Positions 1 through 5,597 of a stretch of DNA of 5,772 bases are shown here, piece by piece. The stretch covers positions 18,190-23,961 of the forward strand of contig PBYT01000003.1 of NCBI GenBank assembly GCA_002729755.1, written 5' to 3'. Every line of letters starts with the position of its first letter. Within the stretch, counting starts at the first letter, position 1. The position numbers were made by a program, and so were the translations under genes. The stretch is from Flavobacteriaceae bacterium. Its GTDB lineage: Bacteria > Bacteroidota > Bacteroidia > Flavobacteriales > Flavobacteriaceae. The notes under the pieces were generated by a model. The model made no database searches and was not told the DNA's origin. It saw only the letters and a program-made list of their open reading frames with translations.

Positions 1-1163
1 GTAATTGCTAAAACTCTACCGCCATTAGTCAATGTGCTATTGTTTTCGTTCTTTGTCCCTGCATGAAACACTAATGATTCATTTGTGTCATTTAATCCAA
101 TTATCGGAAAATTCTTTTGATAAGCTAAAGGATATCCTCCAGATACTAACATTACAGTTGACGTAAACCTTTGGTCAATCTCTAAATTTAGTAGAGCGAA
201 ACCCTCTGTGCCCAAAGCTAAGAAAAGTTCAAGAACATCTGATTTTATTCTAGGAAAAACCACTTCTGTTTCTGGATCACCCATTCTTACGTTATACTCT
301 ATTACATAGGGCTCGTCTTTTACTTTAATTAAGCCTATAAAGATAAAACCATTGTATTCCATTTTTTCCTCTTGGATGCCCTTTATCGTGGGTAGTATAA
401 CTTTTTTTTTTATTTTCAACTTAAACTCATCGTCTACAAAGGGAACTGGTGAAACCGCTCCCATTCCCCCAGTATTAAGGCCAGTATCTGATTCTCCAAT
501 TTTTTTATAATCTTTTGCCATTGGAAATACTTTGTGGTCTTTCCCGTTTGTTAAAACAAAACATGACAATTCAATTCCATCAAGAAATTCTTCAATTACA
601 ACACTCGAAGAGGCTTTGCCAAACTTATTCTTTAATAGCATATTATCAAGTTCTGACTTTGCCGTGTTTAAATCATTTACAATTAATACCCCTTTTCCCG
701 CAGCAAGTCCGTCAGCTTTTAAAACATAAGGAGGGCTCATCTCTTCAAGAAACCTATGCCCTCTTTTAATGTTATCTTTTGAAAAAGTTGAATATTTTGC
801 TGTGGGTATTTTATGTTTTTTCATAAATTTTTTTGCAAAATCTTTACTCCCCTCTAATCTTGCCGCAGATTTTCCAGGAGCAATAACGATAACATTGCTT
901 AAGGCTTTATCCTTTTTGAAAAAATCATAAATCCCTTTAACAATTGGGTCTTCTGGACCAACAAAAACAACTGAAATTTCATTTGACAAAACTACATTCT
1001 TTATGTGTTCAAAATCATTTATATCTCCTGCAATATTTTCTCCTATTTTTTCAGTTCCTGCATTTCCAGGGAGAATAAAAACTTTTTTGCATTTTTCGCT
1101 TTTCAAAATAGCTTGTGCAACAGCATGCTCTCTTCCTCCTCCTCCTAGTATTAAGGTTTTCAT
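1..1163 (-). CDS. purD: Phosphoribosylamine--glycine ligase (GARS), 3' end outside window
   Basis: This is the second enzyme of de novo purine synthesis: it joins glycine to 5-phosphoribosylamine using ATP, giving glycinamide ribonucleotide in the cytoplasm. I translated it by hand from ATG at 1163-1161; 387 codons are open to the window edge. Visible landmarks are the N-terminal Gly-rich loop LILGGGGREHA (residues 4-14), GPEDPIVKG (69-77), the ATP-grasp segments LKADGLAAGKGV (148-159) and EEFLDGIELS (191-200), the substrate loop DTGLNTGGMGAVSP (226-239) and the metal/ATP-binding segment EYNVRMGDPETE (289-300). PurD proteins are about 420-430 residues, so some 35-40 C-terminal residues are missing only because the window ends. 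The start lies one base after the pyruvyl transferase stop codon, so it is the last visible gene of the minus-strand operon. The reading frame is intact, including across a run of ten A on the coding strand (402-411). Identification is very secure. Confidence 0.97.
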   Translation of the reverse strand, partial: MKTLILGGGGREHAVAQAILKSEKCKKVFILPGNAGTEKIGENIAGDINDFEHIKNVVLSNEISVVFVGPEDPIVKGIYDFFKKDKALSNVIVIAPGKSAARLEGSKDFAKKFMKKHKIPTAKYSTFSKDNIKRGHRFLEEMSPPYVLKADGLAAGKGVLIVNDLNTAKSELDNMLLKNKFGKASSSVVIEEFLDGIELSCFVLTNGKDHKVFPMAKDYKKIGESDTGLNTGGMGAVSPVPFVDDEFKLKIKKKVILPTIKGIQEEKMEYNGFIFIGLIKVKDEPYVIEYNVRMGDPETEVVFPRIKSDVLELFLALGTEGFALLNLEIDQRFTSTVMLVSGGYPLAYQKNFPIIGLNDTNESLVFHAGTKNENNSTLTNGGRVLAI

Positions 1164-1164
1164 C

Positions 1165-2100
1165 TTATGTGTTTAAAAAAGTGATGATTTTTTCTTCTAT
1201 CTCTTTGGAATAGCTCTTGTGCTTCATCTCTACGCTTATAGAATCTAAATTAAGCATTCTAATCTCTTTTAGCTTTATTGATTTAAAAAAAGAGGTCAAC
1301 CCGCTTAGCCTGGACTTGTGATTTATGTGTTCTAAGCCTTCGTCAATAAATATTACTTTTTTATCCATTGCAACGGCTGGAAGAGCAGAATGAATTCTGG
1401 AAGTAATAACTATTTCAGAGTTTGCAATTTTTTTTAACATTGATTTTGCCTTTTCAATTCCTTCTGAATGTGAAGATATTTTTTCTTCAACTATTTGATT
1501 AAAAAACTCTGCATCGTAATTCTGATTGTTTAACCATTTTCTAAAAATATAATTTTTGGATTGATAATTAAAAAATTTATATGGCCACTTCATGAAAGAT
1601 ATTACAGTTTTTATTACTCCTTGGCTGGTCCTAATGCTTGGTTTAAGTCTATCTAAAGCTCCTATGATTAGAATTCGGTTTTCTTTATATGAGGAGTCCA
1701 TAAAATCCTGCTTCTTCAAAGTTAATGTAACACATGATGAGAAATAGGTTTCAATGTTGTGCCGTTTTAAAAGGTTTAGAGTGTATTTGTCTCTACAGCC
1801 AATCGGCTGATATTGTTTTAAATAATCAATTGTTTTAGGATTAAGAAACTCTTTTTCTATAGATGGGTTAATATGAAAAGAAATAAAAACAGGATCAATA
1901 TGCTTAGAGGGAGGAAATTTTAACGGATTCTCCATAAACCAACCATTTATTATCGTCTTGGTCTTTTTTCCTTTATAATTATTTAAGCTCTCCCTATCTA
2001 ATATCGTGTAGCCCTGATTAATTAAGTTTATAACGGAAAGTGTTTGAACATAATCTCCAATATTTTTAGAGTTTAAATACCCTATAACCCCTGCATTCAT
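1165..2100 (-). CDS. Polysaccharide pyruvyl transferase family protein
   Basis: This 311-residue protein has the features of the polysaccharide pyruvyl transferase family, whose members transfer pyruvate from phosphoenolpyruvate to a sugar as a ketal, giving a glycan negative charge. The N-terminus holds the family motif NIGDYVQT (residues 13-20, preceded by GYLNSK). The middle has PIGCRDKYTLNLL (99-111) followed by YFSSCVTLTL (119-128), which resembles the family's 'GCRD..T...L ... YFSGCLTLTL' pattern. The C-terminal half has the donor-site-like EIVITSRIHSALPAVAM (229-245), where Arg235 and His237 are the usual conserved pair; Ser238 replaces the glycine common there. No signal peptide or membrane segment is seen, so it is probably cytoplasmic, acting on a lipid-linked or nucleotide-linked sugar. 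It begins with ATG one base after the glycosyltransferase stop, and purD starts one base after its own stop. Acceptor and even donor are not decided by sequence; some family members do chemistry other than pyruvylation. Confidence 0.85.
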   Translation of the reverse strand: MNAGVIGYLNSKNIGDYVQTLSVINLINQGYTILDRESLNNYKGKKTKTIINGWFMENPLKFPPSKHIDPVFISFHINPSIEKEFLNPKTIDYLKQYQPIGCRDKYTLNLLKRHNIETYFSSCVTLTLKKQDFMDSSYKENRILIIGALDRLKPSIRTSQGVIKTVISFMKWPYKFFNYQSKNYIFRKWLNNQNYDAEFFNQIVEEKISSHSEGIEKAKSMLKKIANSEIVITSRIHSALPAVAMDKKVIFIDEGLEHINHKSRLSGLTSFFKSIKLKEIRMLNLDSISVEMKHKSYSKEIEEKIITFLNT

Positions 2101-2101
2101 A

Positions 2102-3145
2102 TCATTTTTTTAGATTGTTCATAAAATGTTTTTTTCTATAGGAAATATTAAAATGGTTAATGATTCTTTGTCTTGCTTTTGAGGTATTGATATCGTTGTT
2201 TTTTAAAATAAACTGTATAACCGTTTCAAGAGCGTTTGATTTATTAAATATCAAGCCTGTTTCTCCTATAACATGAGGTATTCCAAAATACTCGGAGCCA
2301 ATTGGTGTACATTCACAAAGCATTGCCTCACATAATGAATTAGGCAAGCCTTCTAGTCGAGATCCTTGAAAATAATATCTATGATTACTATAAATCTCAC
2401 GCAATTGAGTTTGTGTTTTTATTCCCATAACAGTTACATTCCTAGAGAGTTCTATATAATCTGAAATTTTAATCCCTGCCTCTCCTACTATTGTGAAATT
2501 ATAATTTTTAATTCTTTTTGCGATTTCATTGAAAAGAGAAATTCCTTTTATGTCTAACACTCGTTGTGAATTAAAAAATGCAACAGTTACTACTGAGTTG
2601 CTTTTTTGTTTTTTTATGTTTTTCCAAAACTTTGAGTCATACCCCGTAGGAACCTCTTTAATATTTAACATGTCCTGCTTCATAATATTTCGTATTCCAG
2701 AAATTATTCCATTATCGAAATATGCTTGTTGACATCCAAATTCTAATGTATTATGGACAACCCAAATTTCTTGTGCAAATCTATAATTAAGTTTTGCTAC
2801 AGCAGTACGGAGACCCCTTTTATAAAAAAGGCCATGTTTCGATTGCTTGTCTACAATTGCGTCATACCCCCCCACTATTAATATGCTTTTTTTCATAAAT
2901 ATCCTCGCAAAAAGAAGAGGAAAAAAAGAGTGGTAGTCATTAAACCAGCAGACTAAAAGTGATGATTTATAAAGGGAGCTCAAGCTCAAAAAAATCTCCC
3001 TTAATCTATTTATAAAAAAATATAAATTTTTTAGTGGTGGTGAGTATATCTCTATAACTCTTGTGTTTAGGTCTTTTAGAATTTTTAAATCTGCTTCAAC
3101 AAAGCTTTTTTTAACTGAATAAACAAATGTGATGTTAGTCTTCAA
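2102..3145 (-). CDS. GT4-type (GT-B fold) glycosyltransferase, TTG start
   Basis: This 347-residue protein looks like a retaining GT-B glycosyltransferase of family GT4, transferring a sugar from an activated donor to a growing glycan. The C-terminal Rossmann half is recognisable: VTVAFFNS (186-193), FTIVGEAG (217-224), and the donor-binding EX7E motif formed by Glu265 and Glu273 in SRLEGLPNSLCEAMLCE (262-278), followed by TPIGSEYFGIPHVI and ETGLIF (to about residue 300). PTGYDSKFW (166-174) is the usual linker near the domain boundary. The N-terminal acceptor half is divergent; residues 42-92 are rich in hydrophobic and basic residues, which could support peripheral membrane contact, and there is a GGYDA segment (92-96). 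The start is TTG at 3145-3143, two bases after the GH3 stop; no in-frame ATG occurs until codon 84, which would remove much of the N-terminal domain. Sugar and acceptor are unknown. The pairing with a pyruvyl transferase directly downstream suggests both act on one surface glycan. Confidence 0.85.
   Translation of the reverse strand: MKTNITFVYSVKKSFVEADLKILKDLNTRVIEIYSPPLKNLYFFINRLREIFLSLSSLYKSSLLVCWFNDYHSFFPLLFARIFMKKSILIVGGYDAIVDKQSKHGLFYKRGLRTAVAKLNYRFAQEIWVVHNTLEFGCQQAYFDNGIISGIRNIMKQDMLNIKEVPTGYDSKFWKNIKKQKSNSVVTVAFFNSQRVLDIKGISLFNEIAKRIKNYNFTIVGEAGIKISDYIELSRNVTVMGIKTQTQLREIYSNHRYYFQGSRLEGLPNSLCEAMLCECTPIGSEYFGIPHVIGETGLIFNKSNALETVIQFILKNNDINTSKARQRIINHFNISYRKKHFMNNLKK
3143..3145 (-). 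promoter_or_regulatory. Non-ATG (TTG) start codon deciding the glycosyltransferase N-terminus
   Basis: The upstream GH3 gene ends TAC-TAA, then AC, then TTG-AAG-ACT. The TTG lies two bases after the stop, matching the 1-4 base spacing of all other junctions here, and the following residues (KTNITFVYS) form the expected first beta-strand of a GT-B fold. No ATG occurs nearby in frame upstream, and the first downstream Met is codon 84. No Shine-Dalgarno site precedes it, so initiation probably relies on coupling to GH3 termination. Confidence 0.65.
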
Positions 3146-3147
3146 GT

Positions 3148-4635
3148 TTAGTATAATTTTAATTCGTCGACAATTTTTCTATCATTTGAAAGCCTTGGCA
3201 CTTTATTTTGGCCTCCTAATTTACCAATAGACTTCATGTAATTTTTAAACTCATCTCTCTTGATCCTTCTGATTACCAAAGGCCTAATAATGCTTCCCGC
3301 TACAAGATCATCATAATAAATGTTTAAACTTCTCATATGGTCATCTAAATCGTTTGAAAAATTTTGAAGATTCTCTGGTGGTTTTTCAAAATCCATATAC
3401 CACTCATGATGCGGTAGCCCATGCTCTGGTTTTATCTTAGGCGCCACGGTAAATTCTTTAATAATTATATCTGTATTGTTGAGAGCTCTGCTTAATGCTT
3501 TTTCAACTTCCTCTGCGATTACATGCTCTCCAAATGCAGACAAATAGTGCTTAACCCTTCCTGTTACAATTAGTCGATATGGCTTTAAAGATGTAAACTT
3601 AACGGTATCGCCAATATTATACGCCCAAAGTCCTGCCGATGTTGAAATGATTAATAGATAATTCACGTTTAATTCAACATGCTCTAAGCTTAATCTTTTA
3701 TATTCTCCTTTTAAAAAATCTTCTGTCTTTATAAACTCATAAAAGATATCGTTATTTAAAAGCAATAGTAGGTCTGGCTCTTTTTCTGTAAACTCATCTT
3801 GATAGCCAAAAAAGCCTTCTGAAGCTGGAAATGTAGCCAAAGTGTCAATCTTTTTTCCAAACAGTCTTTCAAACATTGTCTTGTAGGGTTCATAGCTTAC
3901 CCCTCCGTATACATATAATGAAAGTTCTGGAAAAACTTTGCTTATACTAGTTTGTTGTTTAGTTATAATTTTTTCAAAATACATTTGCACCCAAGAAGGA
4001 ATTCCGGCAATTATTGTCATTTTTTTTCCGACCGTCTCATCTATTATTTTCTCTACCTTTTCTTCCCAATCTTCAATACAGTTTGTCTCCCATGTCGGCA
4101 TTTGGTTTTTTCTAAAAAGTTTTGGAATATAATGTGCGCTAATACCTGATAAGCGCCCTATAAAAATTCCATTCTTTTTAGTTAACTCGGGGCTTCCTTG
4201 TAAAAACATGTGCTTTCCGTTTATTGATTTATAATTTTTAGATTTAAGAAAGTAATTTAACAGTGCATCTCGTGCTGACTTTATATGTGTTTTTATAGAC
4301 TCTTTAGTTATCGGGATATATTTGGCTCCTGATGTTGTTCCGCTGGTTTTTGCAAAATATAATGGTTTTCCTGGCCAAAGAATATCTTCCTTTCCATCAA
4401 CAACTTCGTATATATAATTTTTCAACCCTTCATAATCTCTAACAGGAACTTTTTGTTTAAATTTTTCATATGATAAAATTTCTGAAAAGCCATGGTCTGT
4501 TCCAAATTTAGTTTTTTTAGATTTTGAAATTAATTTATGAAAAGTTTTGTTTTGATATTTAATTGGATTTGTAATCCAATTTAGATTTCTTTTTCTAATA
4601 AGTTTTGCATATAATATTGCTATAATTGTTTTCAT
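3148..4635 (-). CDS. GH3-family acyl-adenylate-forming enzyme (amide synthetase-like)
   Basis: This 495-residue protein belongs to the GH3 family, named for plant auxin-responsive enzymes that adenylate a carboxylic acid with ATP and conjugate it to an amino acid. The three nucleotide-binding motifs of this branch of the adenylating (ANL) superfamily are present: TSGTTSGAKYIPIT (97-110), FPASEGFFGYQ (269-279, with YVYGGVSYEPY before it at 241-251), and YNIGDTVKF (339-347) followed by RLIVTGR (354-360) and the GE of SAFGEHV (369-370). The C-terminal lobe ends with GGQNKVPRLSNDR (474-486), which carries the family's usual lysine (478). Length is normal for bacterial members and no key motif is lost, so the enzyme should be active. 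No signal peptide is evident; it is probably cytoplasmic. It starts with ATG four bases after the M23 stop and its own stop is two bases before the next start. The substrates of Bacteroidota GH3 proteins are, to my knowledge, not established, so any specific acid or amine would be a guess. Confidence 0.93.
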   Translation of the reverse strand: MKTIIAILYAKLIRKRNLNWITNPIKYQNKTFHKLISKSKKTKFGTDHGFSEILSYEKFKQKVPVRDYEGLKNYIYEVVDGKEDILWPGKPLYFAKTSGTTSGAKYIPITKESIKTHIKSARDALLNYFLKSKNYKSINGKHMFLQGSPELTKKNGIFIGRLSGISAHYIPKLFRKNQMPTWETNCIEDWEEKVEKIIDETVGKKMTIIAGIPSWVQMYFEKIITKQQTSISKVFPELSLYVYGGVSYEPYKTMFERLFGKKIDTLATFPASEGFFGYQDEFTEKEPDLLLLLNNDIFYEFIKTEDFLKGEYKRLSLEHVELNVNYLLIISTSAGLWAYNIGDTVKFTSLKPYRLIVTGRVKHYLSAFGEHVIAEEVEKALSRALNNTDIIIKEFTVAPKIKPEHGLPHHEWYMDFEKPPENLQNFSNDLDDHMRSLNIYYDDLVAGSIIRPLVIRRIKRDEFKNYMKSIGKLGGQNKVPRLSNDRKIVDELKLY

Positions 4636-4639
4636 TTCA

Positions 4640-5497
4640 TTAGAATTCTATAAAATCCAAAGGATCAACAGGGTCTCCCTCAAACCATAGCTCAAAATGA
4701 AGGTGTGGGCCGCTGGTTAGCTCTCCAGTGTTTCCGGAAAAACCAATAACTTCTCCTCTTCTTACATGCTCTCCTTGGGTTTTAGACAAAGAAGAGTTGT
4801 GCTTATATACAGAAGTTAATCCGTTTAAGTGTTCAATTATAATAACAAAGCCTGTTTCTGATGTCCATTCTGAAAAAAGCACCCTTCCGTCGCTAACTGA
4901 ATAAACGGCAGAGTTTTCAGGAAGTGTAATGTCAACTCCAAAATGCTTTTCCTGTAAACTAAATTCTGACGAAATTCCTCCGTTAGCTGGTTTAAACAAA
5001 ACGGCACTTAATTTATCTACATTAATATTTGTTAGGTTATATTTGTCCTCTTCTTCAACAATTGCGCGCAAAATTGAATCTTCTACATTTATGTTAACAA
5101 AATCTAAATCATTTGTTGAATATGCTTCTAAAAGAGAATCTTTAGATAAATCTTCAAAATCAATTTTGCCTGATAGTAAATTTTTCAGAGAATAGATGTA
5201 GTTGTTCTGAATTGAATATAAAGTTTCAAGCGAATCCAGCTTTATTGCATTATTAAGCGAAGAGGCCCTTAGTTCTGTGCTGGTATATCCTCTAAAATAC
5301 TCTTTAAGTGGCGTAAAATATATGATCAAAAATACTGCAGACAACATGACGGTAAGCACAAATAGAGAAACAAGAAATATTTTTAGCCTCGAAGCAGAAA
5401 AAATTTTTCTTTTTTTTAATGTCTTTTCATTAACAACAACAAGATGAAAAGTTTCTAATAATTTGTCTATTCTGGATGTTTTATTCTTTTTAACCAT
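4640..5497 (-). CDS. Membrane-anchored M23 family metallopeptidase (LytM domain)
   Basis: This 285-residue protein is a predicted peptidoglycan endopeptidase. Residues 1-39 are basic and cytoplasmic, residues 40-61 form one hydrophobic membrane helix, residues 70-110 are a helical, possibly coiled-coil stretch, and 111-165 is an acidic linker. The M23/LytM domain fills about 166-285. All expected active-site residues are visible: His185 and Asp189 in HFGVDI and His267 in HLHFE as zinc ligands, with His233 (YKHNSS) and His265 as catalytic histidines. It is therefore likely a real enzyme, not a degenerate activator of the EnvC/NlpD type. The cytoplasmic tail LVVVNEKTLKKRK and the TPLKEYFRGYTS segment just after the helix resemble what I recall from other Bacteroidota M23 proteins encoded next to GH3 genes. 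The start is ATG at 5497-5495; the next in-frame Met is inside the membrane helix. It is the first gene of the minus-strand operon and is divergent from tatA. Confidence 0.94.
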   Translation of the reverse strand: MVKKNKTSRIDKLLETFHLVVVNEKTLKKRKIFSASRLKIFLVSLFVLTVMLSAVFLIIYFTPLKEYFRGYTSTELRASSLNNAIKLDSLETLYSIQNNYIYSLKNLLSGKIDFEDLSKDSLLEAYSTNDLDFVNINVEDSILRAIVEEEDKYNLTNINVDKLSAVLFKPANGGISSEFSLQEKHFGVDITLPENSAVYSVSDGRVLFSEWTSETGFVIIIEHLNGLTSVYKHNSSLSKTQGEHVRRGEVIGFSGNTGELTSGPHLHFELWFEGDPVDPLDFIEF

Positions 5498-5502
5498 TAG
5501 AG

Positions 5503-5510
5503 CAAAGATA
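5503..5510 (-). promoter_or_regulatory. Putative M23-operon -7 promoter element (TAnnTTTG)
   Basis: Read on the minus strand, TATCTTTG (5510 to 5503) is an exact TAnnTTTG match, and only five bases (CTCTA) separate it from the M23 ATG at 5497. If it is the -7 element, transcription would begin at or within one or two bases of the start codon, giving a leaderless or nearly leaderless mRNA for the five-gene operon. No -33 TTG is seen at the usual distance. The alternative is that the true promoter lies further upstream inside the 99-base gap. Confidence 0.5.
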
Positions 5511-5571
5511 TATTAAGTTCGTCTAAGTGGAAGATATCTTATTTATAAATTCCGTTTAAAAAATATTTCTT

Positions 5572-5579
5572 TAAATTTG
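5572..5579 (+). promoter_or_regulatory. tatA: Putative tatA -7 promoter element (TAnnTTTG)
   Basis: The octamer TAAATTTG matches the Bacteroidota -7 consensus TAnnTTTG at all six fixed positions and ends 17 bases before the tatA ATG. Transcription would be expected to begin about 4-5 bases after it, leaving a leader of roughly 12-14 bases. A matching -33 TTG is not visible. The motif occurs by chance about once per 1-1.5 kb per strand in DNA this AT-rich, so position and orientation carry most of the weight. Confidence 0.5.
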
Positions 5580-5597
5580 TTTAAAATCAATTTTAAA
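5580..5597. repeat. 18-base AT-only-armed inverted repeat at the tatA start
   Basis: The sequence tttaaaatcaattttaaa has perfect 8-base arms around a 2-base centre (CA), and its last base is the A of the tatA ATG. The 2-base centre is too short for a normal RNA hairpin loop, though a shorter stem with a wider loop is possible. It lies just downstream of the putative -7 element, so it could be an operator or simply a product of base composition. The pattern is certain; a function is not. Confidence 0.35.

Larger units (their letters stand above)
5498..5596. promoter_or_regulatory. Divergent intergenic region between the M23 operon and tatA
   Basis: This 99-base, very AT-rich region is the only non-coding stretch in the window and must hold the promoters for both divergent units. 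Each strand has one exact TAnnTTTG match, the -7 element used by the primary sigma factor of Bacteroidota. I see no convincing TTG/TTTG -33 element at about 17-23 bases upstream of either. A 10-base palindrome (5531-5540) sits near the middle and an 18-base inverted repeat abuts tatA. There is no Shine-Dalgarno site before either start codon, as is usual in this phylum. Confidence 0.75.

Noticed and set aside
515..769. Plus-strand open frames (515-769 and 532-729) opposite purD
   Set aside because: They lie wholly antisense to a well-conserved ATP-grasp coding region, their translations show no recognisable fold or motif, and no promoter-like sequence stands out before them.
1132..1148. Strong Shine-Dalgarno-like run (CTAGGAGGAGGAGGAAG on the minus strand) near the purD start
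   Set aside because: It lies inside codons 6-11 of purD and encodes the conserved Gly-rich loop GGGGRE; no good start codon follows in another meaningful frame, and this phylum rarely uses such sites.
2529..2732. Plus-strand 67-codon open frame opposite the glycosyltransferase
   Set aside because: It is antisense to a real gene, has low-complexity Phe/Cys-rich composition expected from the reverse of an AT-rich gene, and has no supporting context.
3938..4149. Two overlapping plus-strand frames (3938-4132 and 3952-4149) that look hydrophobic like small membrane proteins
   Set aside because: The hydrophobicity comes from reading Lys- and Glu-rich GH3 codons backwards as Phe and Leu/Ser; both frames sit fully inside the intact GH3 gene.
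4503..4510. Exact TAnnTTTG match (TAAATTTG) on the minus strand inside the GH3 gene
   Set aside because: A match is expected about once per 1-1.5 kb per strand at this base composition, and it lies deep within the 5' part of GH3, far from the next gene start, so it is best treated as chance.
4929..5195. Plus-strand 88-codon open frame opposite the M23 gene
   Set aside because: It is fully antisense to the linker and LytM domain of an intact gene, with a Ser/Lys-rich product and no motif.
5531..5540. Perfect 10-base palindrome AAGATATCTT in the middle of the divergent promoter region
   Set aside because: It does not extend beyond 10 bases, is not repeated as a paired operator, and short palindromes of this kind are common in AT-rich DNA; kept only as a remark within the intergenic entry.
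5498..5596. Possible transcription terminator or small RNA in the intergenic gap
   Set aside because: The flanking genes diverge, so no terminator is expected, and there is no GC-containing stem followed by a T run; the only inverted repeats are AT-rich with a very short centre.
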